Assembly (NCBI RefSeq): GCF_009720365.1
Contig: NZ_ML769312.1
Location: forward strand, 310,001-374,000
Direction: 5' to 3'
Origin: Catellatospora paridis
GTDB lineage: Bacteria; Actinomycetota; Actinomycetes; Mycobacteriales; Micromonosporaceae
DNA: 64,000 nucleotides
The first letter of the stretch is position 1, and each line of letters begins with the position of its first letter. The translations under genes and the position numbers were made by a program. Under the pieces are notes generated by a model. That model did no database searches. It saw nothing but the letters and a program-made list of their open reading frames with translations, and was not told the DNA's origin. This document shows, piece by piece, positions 8,399 to 15,822 of this stretch.

Positions 8399-9736
8399 TT
8401 GTCCGGAAGACTTCTCCGCGCCCTCACCGGCGTGTGCGCCATGCTGCTGGCCGTACTGGCGGTCGGGGCCGGCCCGGCTCGTGCGGCCGGCCCGATGCCC
8501 TTCTTCCAGCTGCCGTTCCCGTGCGGCGAGACGTGGCGGCTGGCCACGTACGCGGGCCACGACGACTACGACATCGACATGACCTACACCGGCGGCGGCA
8601 GCAACGGCCGCATGATCCTCGCCGCGGCCGGGGGCACCATCAGCGCCGGGTGGAGCAGCGGCGGCGGCGGCAACTACGCCGTCATCGACCACGGCGGCGG
8701 CTGGCGTACCACCTACATGCACATGCTCCAGCCGGCCACGCACACATCCGGCTGGGTCGACGGCGGCACCCCGATCGGCTGGGTCGGTAACACCGGCAAC
8801 TCGACCGGCCCGCACCTGCACTTCGAGGTGACCCGCGACGGTGGCAAGACCGAGGCGTACTTCAACGGCTCGGCCTCGGGGATCACCTCCGACGGCAGCG
8901 CGTCGACCGGCCCGATCTACGTCAACGGCCCGGTCTCCCCGGCCCGCAACGTCACCAGCTCCAACTGCAACGGCGGGCAGCAGGTGTACGAGGCCCACAG
9001 TGCGAACGGGTGGCGCATGCTGCCGGTGTCGGGCGGCTACGGTCCGGTGACGGCGACGGCGACGGCTGCCATCGCGGTCGGCAGCACTAAGATCATCTAC
9101 AGCGTCAAGGGCGGCCAGATCTTCGAGGCGGCCAGCAACGCCGGCTGGAACAACCTGCACACCGGCATCAACGGCGCGCAGGGCACGGCGCTCGCGGCGC
9201 TGAACCTCAACGGCGAGAAGCTGATCTACAGCGTCGTCGGCGGCTACGTGCACGAGGCGAGCAGCAACAACGGCTGGCGCAACCTCAACACCGGCATCGC
9301 CGGCGTCAGCAACTCCTCGATCTCGGTGATCGCGTTGAACGGCGTGAAGTACATCTACAGCATCGTCGGCGGCTACGTGCACGAGGCGCACAGCGCGAAC
9401 GGCTGGCGCAACCTCAACACCGGCGTGCCCGGCTCGGCCGTCGCCGCGATCACGGTCGGCACCACGAAGATCCTGTACGTGGTCAACGGCGGCTCGGTGT
9501 ACGAGGCGGCCAGCAACGCCGGCTGGGCGAACGTGTGGACCGGCATCTCCGGTGTCTCCAGCGCCACCATCGCGGCGGCGAACCTCAACGGGGAGAAGCT
9601 GATCTACACCATGGCCGGCGGTTACGTGCACGAGGCCAGCAGCAACAACGGTTGGCGCAACCTCAACTCGGGCGTCACCGGCTCGCGCACCAGCGTGCTG
9701 GCCCTCAGCGGAGTCAAGTACCTCTACTCCAACTGA
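8399..9736 (+). CDS. Secreted M23 metallopeptidase with six-repeat C-terminal domain
   Basis: Secreted zinc peptidase of 445 residues, probably cutting peptidoglycan cross-bridges. A signal peptide (residues 1-30, ending ARA-AG) precedes the LytM/M23 domain (about 30-165). The zinc ligands are GHDDYDIDM (His and Asp) and the HLH of GPHLHFEV. The remaining 250 residues are six tandem repeats, described separately. Start is TTG with GAAAGG 7 nt upstream; a hairpin (8360-8378) lies just ahead of that site. The peptidase region resembles cell-wall or alpha-lytic-protease-like M23 enzymes of actinomycetes. Confidence 0.9.
   Translation: MSGRLLRALTGVCAMLLAVLAVGAGPARAAGPMPFFQLPFPCGETWRLATYAGHDDYDIDMTYTGGGSNGRMILAAAGGTISAGWSSGGGGNYAVIDHGGGWRTTYMHMLQPATHTSGWVDGGTPIGWVGNTGNSTGPHLHFEVTRDGGKTEAYFNGSASGITSDGSASTGPIYVNGPVSPARNVTSSNCNGGQQVYEAHSANGWRMLPVSGGYGPVTATATAAIAVGSTKIIYSVKGGQIFEAASNAGWNNLHTGINGAQGTALAALNLNGEKLIYSVVGGYVHEASSNNGWRNLNTGIAGVSNSSISVIALNGVKYIYSIVGGYVHEAHSANGWRNLNTGVPGSAVAAITVGTTKILYVVNGGSVYEAASNAGWANVWTGISGVSSATIAAANLNGEKLIYTMAGGYVHEASSNNGWRNLNSGVTGSRTSVLALSGVKYLYSN
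8981..9733 (+). repeat. Six tandem ~43-residue repeats in the M23 peptidase tail
   Basis: Each unit follows the pattern x-V-x-E-A-x-S-x-x-G-W-x-N-L-x-T-G and ends near K-x-I-Y-S-V-x-G-G. The six units begin at QVYEAHS, QIFEAAS, YVHEASS, YVHEAHS, SVYEAAS and YVHEASS. Units 2 and 5 and units 3 and 6 are closest, so the array may have grown by duplicating a two- or three-repeat block. Six such blades suggest a beta-propeller lectin of the tachylectin/PLL kind, a likely carbohydrate-binding anchor (inference). Confidence 0.8.
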
Positions 9737-9741
9737 TCCCG

Positions 9742-9787
9742 GGGCCGGAGCCGCTGGCCGAACCATGCCGGAAAGCGGCTCCGGCCC
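9742..9787. terminator. Bidirectional terminator hairpin
   Basis: A perfect 14-bp stem, GGGCCGGAGCCGCT with its complement, and an 18-nt loop, placed between the convergent M23 peptidase and the next gene. Confidence 0.8.
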
Positions 9788-9820
9788 TGCTCGGCGTCCA
9801 CATGCGGATGTGTGTGGACG

Positions 9821-10651
9821 TCAGCCGACCGGATCGGCAGGCGTGCCCGGCGGAACCGCTCTGAGCTCGGGTATCCGGGCGACCTGGTCGGGCTCCGCCA
9901 GGCTCGCGTCGACCGACAGCAGTGACAGCAGCCGGAGTGGCCGTCCGGTCTCGGCCGCGGCCTGCATCTTGTGGTGGCCGTCGAGGAGGAAGTGCGTCAG
10001 CGCCCAGTGGGCGGCGTGGTCTCCGGTGATGTCGCCGGCGGGTTCGCATACGTCGAGGATCGACACGGCGACCGCGGTCATTCCGCTCGGACCGGCCAGT
10101 TCGCGCGCATGGGCGGCGACGCGGTCGGGATCGTTCCAGGAAGGCGGCACCATGGGCACGACGAACTCGAACAGGTGCGTGCCGTCGTCGATCCTGGTGT
10201 CGAAGGTCCGGTAGTAGGGTGTGCGCGGGTTTTCCGGCAGTCCCCAGAAGCCGTTCAGGCCCCAGACGGCGACCTGTTCCTCGGCGAAGTAGTCGCCTGG
10301 CCGGCAGGGGTGGACGAGCCGGGGCTCGATCGTCAGTAGCAGCGGCAGGAAGTCGCCACGCGGCAGGAGATCGCCGAAGCGGGTCATCACCTCCTGGTCG
10401 ATGTGCTGCAGGCCGTCGGTCAGGCGTTGTTCCAGGTCCGGGATCGAGCAGGTCTCGTTCGCGCCCTCCAGCCGTTCGAACAGGAACGCGCAGGTGCCGC
10501 ACCAGAAGCTCAGCTCGAAGGCGGGCTTGTCGTGCAGCGACAGCACCCGGCGGCCCCGCCACGTCCCGGAGGTTTTCGGCTCCTCGCCGAAACGGATCCT
10601 CGGCTGGGACGCGGTGCCGAGTGACTGCGGCGGACCAGCGTAGATCAACAC
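9821..10651 (-). CDS. Conserved-looking hypothetical protein
   Basis: Soluble protein of 276 residues whose family I do not recognise. Visible features are a CxxC pair (FWCGTCAF, about residue 50), an aromatic stretch VWGLNGFWGLPENPRTPYYRTF and LLDGHHKMQAA near residue 230. The last resembles the DGHHR segment of ParB-type nuclease domains, though nothing else supports that. No signal peptide or membrane segment is seen. The GTG start follows a TAGCCT -10 box (10658-10663) by 6 nt, so the mRNA is probably leaderless. It is a lone gene between two convergent/divergent secreted-enzyme genes. Confidence 0.7.
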   Translation of the reverse strand: MLIYAGPPQSLGTASQPRIRFGEEPKTSGTWRGRRVLSLHDKPAFELSFWCGTCAFLFERLEGANETCSIPDLEQRLTDGLQHIDQEVMTRFGDLLPRGDFLPLLLTIEPRLVHPCRPGDYFAEEQVAVWGLNGFWGLPENPRTPYYRTFDTRIDDGTHLFEFVVPMVPPSWNDPDRVAAHARELAGPSGMTAVAVSILDVCEPAGDITGDHAAHWALTHFLLDGHHKMQAAAETGRPLRLLSLLSVDASLAEPDQVARIPELRAVPPGTPADPVG

Positions 10652-10752
10652 AGGTGCAGGCTATCCAACGGTGACCCATGTGTCAGGGACGTTACAGCGA
10701 GATATTGACAGCATTGATTGTGCACCCTAGTGTCTGGACACCGGCCGTGCAA

Positions 10753-10768
10753 TGAAACGTTTTAATCA
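10753..10768. promoter_or_regulatory. Candidate LacI-family operator before the GH78 gene
   Basis: TGAAACGTTTTAATCA contains the perfect 8-bp palindrome AAACGTTT at 10755-10762, a core common in LacI-family sugar repressor sites of actinomycetes. It lies 27 nt before the GH78 start codon, where a bound repressor would block transcription. Confidence 0.5.
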
Positions 10769-10795
10769 CGCGATCCCCCTGTCATAGGAGTCGCC

Positions 10796-13700
10796 ATGCA
10801 CCGTCCCGATCCTGCCCGCAGCCCCCGCAGACGAGTGGCAGCCGTCCTCGCCGTCCTGCTCACCGCAACCGCCGTCCTGTCCGCCGTGCCCGCAGCCGCC
10901 GCCACCCCCGTCAGCGTCAGCGGCGCGCACTGGATCTGGTATCCCGAAGGCGATCCGCGCACCACCGCGCCGGTCGGCCACCGCTACTTCCGCAAGACCT
11001 TCACCGCGCCCACCGGGGCGGTCAGCGACGCGCAGCTCGTCGTCACCGGCGACGACACCGTCGACGTGTGGCTCAACGGCAAACCCCTCGCAGGGTCGGC
11101 CCGAGTCGTCGACGCCTGGAAGAACGCCGTCTACATCGACCTCGCGCCCGCGCTCGTCGCCGGGACCAACACCCTCGCCATCGCGGCGCATAACACCAGC
11201 TCCGGTCCGGCAGGCCTGCTGGGCCGGGTGTACGTCGCCACCGCCGGCGGCACCGTCGACCTGATCACCGACGGCGGCTGGAAGGCGTTCCAGAGCGTGC
11301 CGAACGGCTGGGAGCAGCCGGGCTTCGCCGACGGGTCCTGGCCAGTCGCCATGGACCTCGGCGCGTACGGCATCGCGCCGTGGAACAGCGCGGTGGTCGC
11401 TCCGGTCATCAGCGGGGCGTCGCCGTTCGCGGTGGGGGAGGCGACCGCCGAGCGGCGCGTCAACCCGCTGGGCGTCGACGCCGCCGCACCCAGGTTCGGC
11501 TGGAAGCTGACGTCGGGCACGGCGCAGCAGTTCCAGGCCGCATACCAGGTGATCGTGGCCAGTAGCAGCGCCAACGCGGGCAGCGGCACCGGTGACGTGT
11601 GGGACAGCGGCCGCGTGGTCGGCCGCCAGGCCGTCGACGTCGCCTACGCCGGTCCCGCGCTGACCTCGCTGCGCCGCTACTACTGGCGCGTGCGGGTCTG
11701 GGACACCCACGGCCGGGCGAGCGGCTGGAGCACCGTGCAGTTCTTCGAGACCGGCCTGCGCAACCCGGCGACCGAGTGGCAGGGCTCCTACATCGGCCAG
11801 CCCGCCGTCACCGACGGCCTGACCGGGGCGAGCTGGATCTGGTATCCGGAGGGCGACCCGATCGCCGGGCTGCCACCGATGAGCCGCTACTTCCGGCGCA
11901 CCGTCGCGCTGTCGAGCGCACCGGCACAGGCGAGCCTGGTGGTGACCGGCGACGACACCGCCGACGTATGGGTCAACGGAGTGCAGGTCAGCAGTTCGCC
12001 GCGGGTCACCGACTCGTGGAAGCAGGCGACGGTCGTCGACCTGGCCGGTCGGCTGACCGCGGGCAACAACGTCATCGCGGTCGCCGCGCAGAACACCACC
12101 CAGTCGCCGACCGGTGTCATCGCGAAGCTCACCGTCGCGGGCGGCCCGACCGTCAGCACCGACGCGAGCTGGAAGGCGTCACAGACCGGGCCGTCGGGCT
12201 GGCAGCAGGTCGGCTTCAACGACAGCGGCTGGGCCGCCGCCCGCGCGCTCACCGCGTACGGCACCGGGCCGTGGGGTGCCAACGTGGTCGTGCGCCGCAG
12301 CGCACCGCTGCTGCGCAAGGGCTTCACGATCAGCAAGCCGGTCGCCTCGGCCCGGCTGCTGACCACCGCCCTCGGCCTGCACGAGACCAGGCTCAACGGC
12401 GCCAAGGTCGGCGCGGACGCGCTCGCGCCCGGGTGGACCGACTACAACAAGCGCCTGCAGTACAAGGTGTACGACGTCACCGGCCAGCTGCGGCAGGGCA
12501 CCAACGCGCTCGGCGCGTGGCTGGGCAGCGGCTGGTACTCGGGCAGCCTCGGCATGGCCGGTTCGCAGCGCTACGGCACCCAGCCGTGGTACTCCGCCCA
12601 GCTGCACATCTCCTACACCGACGGCACCAACGGCGTGATCCGCACCGACAACACGTGGAAGGTCGCCACCGGCCCGATCCGGGCCGAGGACCTCTACAGC
12701 GGTGAGGAGTACGACGCCCGGCTGGCGGTCAACGGCTGGGACGGCCCGGACTTCAACGACAGCGCCTGGCCCACCGCCGCGGTGCGCACCGGCACCGCGC
12801 CGCGCCTGGTGTCGCAGGTGGACAACGGGGTGACCGTGCAGTCCGAGCTGCGGCCGATCTCGGTCAACCAGCCCAAGCCCGGCGTGTGGGTGTTCGACCT
12901 GGGGCAGAACTTCACCGGCTGGGACCGGCTGCGGGTCACCGGCCCGGCCGGCACCGTGGTCACCCTGCGCCACGCGGAGGTGCTGAACTCCGACGGCACC
13001 ATCTACACCGACAACCTGCGGGCCGCTGGGCTGGCCACCGACCGGTACACCCTGGCGGGCACCGGCACGCAGGAGGTCTGGACGCCGCGGTTCACCGTGC
13101 ACGGCTACCGCTACGTCGAGGTGACCGGGTTCCCGGGCACCCCGAACCTGGACACCGTCACCGGCCTGGCCGCGTGGACCTCGGCGAGCCAACCGGGCAC
13201 GCTGACGACGTCCAACGCCCTGATCAACCAGCTGCAGCAGGCGATCGTGTGGGGGCAGCGCTCCAACATGCTGTCCATTCCGACCGACTGCCCGAACCGC
13301 GACGAGCGGCTCGGCTGGACCGGCGACATCGCCTCGTTCGCGGCCACGTCCACGTTCAACCTGGACATGCAGGCGTTCCTGGACAAGTTCGCCGACGACC
13401 TGGTCGACGCCCAGCACGCCGACGGCGCGTTCACCGACACCGCGCCCGACGCCTGCTGTGGCGCGGGCACGGCCGGCTGGGGCGACGCGGGCGTGATCGT
13501 CCCGTACATGCTGTGGCAGCGCTACGGCGACCTGCAGGTCGTCAACCAGCACTTCGACGCCATGGCGCGCTGGGTCGACTACCTGCGCAGCACGTCGGGC
13601 GCGGACCTGATCCGCAACACCGGCGGCTACGGCGACTGGCTCAACGTCAACGACGACACGGCCCGCGACCTCATCGCCACGGCGTTCTTCTCGTGGTCGG

Positions 13701-14506
13701 CGCGGCTGGTGTCGCGGATGGCCGCGGCCACCGGGCGCACCGCGCAGGCGAGCAGCTACGGCACGCTCGCCGACCAGGTGGCGACGGCGTTCACCAACCG
13801 GTGGGTCGCCGCCGACGGCACGGTCGCGGGCAACACCCAGACCGGGTACGTGCTGGCGCTGGCGTTCGGGCTGCTGCCCGCCAACCGGGTCGCCGGGGCG
13901 GTGAACAAGCTCGTCGCCGAGGTCGCCTCGGCGGGCGGGCACCTGACCGTCGGCTTCCTCGGGGTGGAGAACCTGCTGCCGGTGCTGGCCGACAACGGCC
14001 GGGCCGACATCGCGTACCAGATCCTGCTGCAGCCCGGCTATCCCGGCTGGGGCTACATGCTCAGCAGGGGCGCGACCACGATCTGGGAGCGCTGGGACGG
14101 CATCCAGACCAACGGCGCGTTCCAGACCCCGTCGATGAACTCCTTCAACCACTACGGCCTGGGCTCGGTCGGGGACTTCCTCTACCGGCAGGTCGGCGGC
14201 CTGTCCGCGGCGAGCCCGGGCTACCAGTCGCAGCTGGTCGCGCCGCGTCCCGGCGGCGGGCTGACCGCGGCCAGGTCGGCGATGCAGACGCCCTACGGGC
14301 AGGCGGTCAGCGACTGGTCGGTGTCCGGCGGGGTGCTGACGCTGCGGGTCACCGTCCCGGCGGGCACCTCGGCGACGGTACGGGTCCCGGCCGCCTCGGC
14401 CGCCGCGGTGACCGCACCGGCGCAGGCGGTGCCGTTCGGCTACGGCCAGGGCGCGGCGTCCTACCACCTGCCCTCGGGCAGCTACGTGTTCACGGCACCC
14501 GCGTGA
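10796..14506 (+). CDS. Secreted GH78 alpha-L-rhamnosidase
   Basis: Extracellular glycosidase of 1236 residues that removes terminal alpha-L-rhamnose from plant glycosides or rhamnogalacturonan. A signal peptide (about residues 1-34, ending AAA-ATPV) is followed by two homologous beta-sandwich modules (about 35-195 and 340-500), an Ig-like module between them, the Bac_rhamnosid_N region (about 510-680) and the (alpha/alpha)6 catalytic barrel (about 795-1140). The barrel contains SIPTDCPNRDERLGWTGD, the classic GH78 motif with the acid residues, and TTIWERWDG. A C-terminal beta domain ends the protein. The ATG has GGAG 5 nt upstream. It is preceded by a LacI-type palindrome and followed by a strong terminator, so it is monocistronic. 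Confidence 0.96.
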   Translation: MHRPDPARSPRRRVAAVLAVLLTATAVLSAVPAAAATPVSVSGAHWIWYPEGDPRTTAPVGHRYFRKTFTAPTGAVSDAQLVVTGDDTVDVWLNGKPLAGSARVVDAWKNAVYIDLAPALVAGTNTLAIAAHNTSSGPAGLLGRVYVATAGGTVDLITDGGWKAFQSVPNGWEQPGFADGSWPVAMDLGAYGIAPWNSAVVAPVISGASPFAVGEATAERRVNPLGVDAAAPRFGWKLTSGTAQQFQAAYQVIVASSSANAGSGTGDVWDSGRVVGRQAVDVAYAGPALTSLRRYYWRVRVWDTHGRASGWSTVQFFETGLRNPATEWQGSYIGQPAVTDGLTGASWIWYPEGDPIAGLPPMSRYFRRTVALSSAPAQASLVVTGDDTADVWVNGVQVSSSPRVTDSWKQATVVDLAGRLTAGNNVIAVAAQNTTQSPTGVIAKLTVAGGPTVSTDASWKASQTGPSGWQQVGFNDSGWAAARALTAYGTGPWGANVVVRRSAPLLRKGFTISKPVASARLLTTALGLHETRLNGAKVGADALAPGWTDYNKRLQYKVYDVTGQLRQGTNALGAWLGSGWYSGSLGMAGSQRYGTQPWYSAQLHISYTDGTNGVIRTDNTWKVATGPIRAEDLYSGEEYDARLAVNGWDGPDFNDSAWPTAAVRTGTAPRLVSQVDNGVTVQSELRPISVNQPKPGVWVFDLGQNFTGWDRLRVTGPAGTVVTLRHAEVLNSDGTIYTDNLRAAGLATDRYTLAGTGTQEVWTPRFTVHGYRYVEVTGFPGTPNLDTVTGLAAWTSASQPGTLTTSNALINQLQQAIVWGQRSNMLSIPTDCPNRDERLGWTGDIASFAATSTFNLDMQAFLDKFADDLVDAQHADGAFTDTAPDACCGAGTAGWGDAGVIVPYMLWQRYGDLQVVNQHFDAMARWVDYLRSTSGADLIRNTGGYGDWLNVNDDTARDLIATAFFSWSARLVSRMAAATGRTAQASSYGTLADQVATAFTNRWVAADGTVAGNTQTGYVLALAFGLLPANRVAGAVNKLVAEVASAGGHLTVGFLGVENLLPVLADNGRADIAYQILLQPGYPGWGYMLSRGATTIWERWDGIQTNGAFQTPSMNSFNHYGLGSVGDFLYRQVGGLSAASPGYQSQLVAPRPGGGLTAARSAMQTPYGQAVSDWSVSGGVLTLRVTVPAGTSATVRVPAASAAAVTAPAQAVPFGYGQGAASYHLPSGSYVFTAPA

Positions 14507-14524
14507 TCACGAATCGGTGAGCGA

Positions 14525-14552
14525 GCGGCCCGCCCCGACCGGGGCGGGCCGC
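14525..14552 (+). terminator. Rho-independent-type terminator of the GH78 gene
   Basis: A perfect 12-bp stem (GCGGCCCGCCCC and its complement) with a GACC loop, 18 nt after the GH78 stop codon. It insulates the trp leader that begins immediately after. Confidence 0.85.
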
Positions 14553-14579
14553 TTCGTCGATACGTGCTACCGTTCCTGC

Positions 14580-14618
14580 ATGATCTCGCGTCGACAGGGC
14601 TGGTGGCCCGCCTCCTAG
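14580..14618 (+). CDS. trpL: trp leader peptide with tandem Trp codons
   Basis: A 12-residue reading frame MISRRQGWWPAS with two adjacent TGG codons at 14601-14606, placed 100 nt before trpD. It has no ribosome binding site. A TACCGT -10 box at 14568-14573 ends 6 nt before the ATG, so it is probably translated from a leaderless transcript. Its stop codon lies inside the first hairpin of the attenuator. Role: measures charged tRNA-Trp through ribosome stalling. Confidence 0.82.
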   Translation: MISRRQGWWPAS

Positions 14619-14669
14619 GCGGTCATCTCCTGCACGCGTTCCCGCGGCCGCCTCCGGAAGAGGCGGCCG
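14608..14669 (+). promoter_or_regulatory. trp transcription attenuator
   Basis: Four alternating segments are visible: 1, CCGCCT (14608-14613); 2, AGGCGG (14617-14622); 3, CCGCCT (14648-14653); 4, AGGCGG (14661-14666). Segments 1:2 form a pause hairpin and 3:4 lie in the strong terminator stem CGGCCGCCTC/GAGGCGGCCG (14645-14654/14660-14669). Segments 2:3 can pair instead as an antiterminator. A ribosome stalled on the Trp codons would cover segment 1 and free 2:3; one reaching the stop would cover 1 and 2 and allow 3:4. No U-tract follows the terminator, as is common in actinomycetes. Confidence 0.82.
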
Positions 14670-14718
14670 TCGTCGTTGACGTGCCTCGACCGGTCGGCCC
14701 GACCACCGAGGACGGACG

Positions 14719-15744
14719 ATGACCACCTGGACCACGATTCTCACCACCCTGCTCGCCGGGGGCGACCTCACCGCCGCCGAGTCCGCGTGGGCGATGACAC
14801 AGATCGTGCGGGGTGAGGCCACCCCGGTGCAGCTGGCCGCGTACCTGGTCGCCCTACGCGCCAAGGGCGAGACCGCCGTCGAGGTCGCCGGTGCGGCGGA
14901 CGCGCTGCTGGCCCATGCCGTGCGCGTCACGCTCCCGGGCCCGGCCGTGGACATCGTCGGCACCGGCGGCGACGGCACCGGCGCGGTCAACATCTCCACC
15001 ATGGCCGCGATCGTCGTCGCCGCCACCGGGCTCACCGTGGTCAAACACGGCGGGCGGGCCGCCTCGTCGACCTCGGCGGGCTCCGGCGACGTCATCGAAC
15101 GCCTCGGCATCCCGCTGGACCTGCCGCCCGCGCAGGTCGCGAAGGTCGCCGAGCGGGCGGGCATCACCTACCTGTTCGCCCCGGCCTTCCACGCCGGGAT
15201 GCGCCACGCCGGGCCCGTGCGTCGTGAACTCGGCGTGCCGACGATCTTCAACGTGCTCGCACCGCTCATCAATCCGGCGCGACCCGCGCACGCGCTGGTC
15301 GGGGTCGCCGACCCGCGGTTCGTGGCGGTGCTCGCCTACGTGCTGGCCGCCCGCGGGTGCCAGGCCCTGGTGGTGCGTGGGGACGACGGCCTGGACAAGC
15401 TGTCCACGAGCACCGTCTCCCAGGTCGTGGAGGTGCGCGACGGGCAGGTGCGGCACACGGTGCTCGACCCGGCGCGGTTCGGCATCGCCAGGTCTGCGCC
15501 CGGGGCGCTGCGCGGCGGTGACGCCGCCGCGAACGCCGCGGTCGTGCACGCGCTCGTCGACGGCGAGCACGGCCCGGTGCGCGACGCGGTGCTGCTCAAC
15601 GCGGCGGCGGCCTGCGCGACGACGGACGGCGACGGCGACCTCGACGACCGGATCGCGGCCGCCATGGTCCGCTGCGCCGATGCGATCGACACCGGTGCCG
15701 CCGCGACGACCCTCCAACGCTGGATCGCCGCCTCCGTCAGCTGA
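14719..15744 (+). CDS. trpD: Anthranilate phosphoribosyltransferase
   Basis: Transfers the phosphoribosyl group of PRPP to anthranilate, the second step of tryptophan synthesis, in the cytoplasm. The protein has 341 residues, the usual family length. It shows the glycine-rich PRPP loop GTGGDGTGAVNISTMAA (about residues 80-96), KHGGRAASSTSAGSGDVIE (about 108-126) for phosphate and anthranilate binding, and the helical N-terminal domain. No other trp gene is adjacent. The trp attenuator directly upstream supports the assignment and provides feedback control. The ATG follows GAGGACGG. Confidence 0.97.
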   Translation: MTTWTTILTTLLAGGDLTAAESAWAMTQIVRGEATPVQLAAYLVALRAKGETAVEVAGAADALLAHAVRVTLPGPAVDIVGTGGDGTGAVNISTMAAIVVAATGLTVVKHGGRAASSTSAGSGDVIERLGIPLDLPPAQVAKVAERAGITYLFAPAFHAGMRHAGPVRRELGVPTIFNVLAPLINPARPAHALVGVADPRFVAVLAYVLAARGCQALVVRGDDGLDKLSTSTVSQVVEVRDGQVRHTVLDPARFGIARSAPGALRGGDAAANAAVVHALVDGEHGPVRDAVLLNAAAACATTDGDGDLDDRIAAAMVRCADAIDTGAAATTLQRWIAASVS

Positions 15745-15822
15745 TCGCTGGAACGCGGGCCGCGCGAAGCGGGGGAGTAGGCGACACTGTTGCGGTCCAG
15801 CGGTGCCGTCGATGGGAGCAGC

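Noticed and set aside
12179-14467. Minus-strand open frame of about 760 codons
   Set aside because: Antisense of the GH78 gene; composition is Arg/Gly/Val-biased and no family motif is seen.
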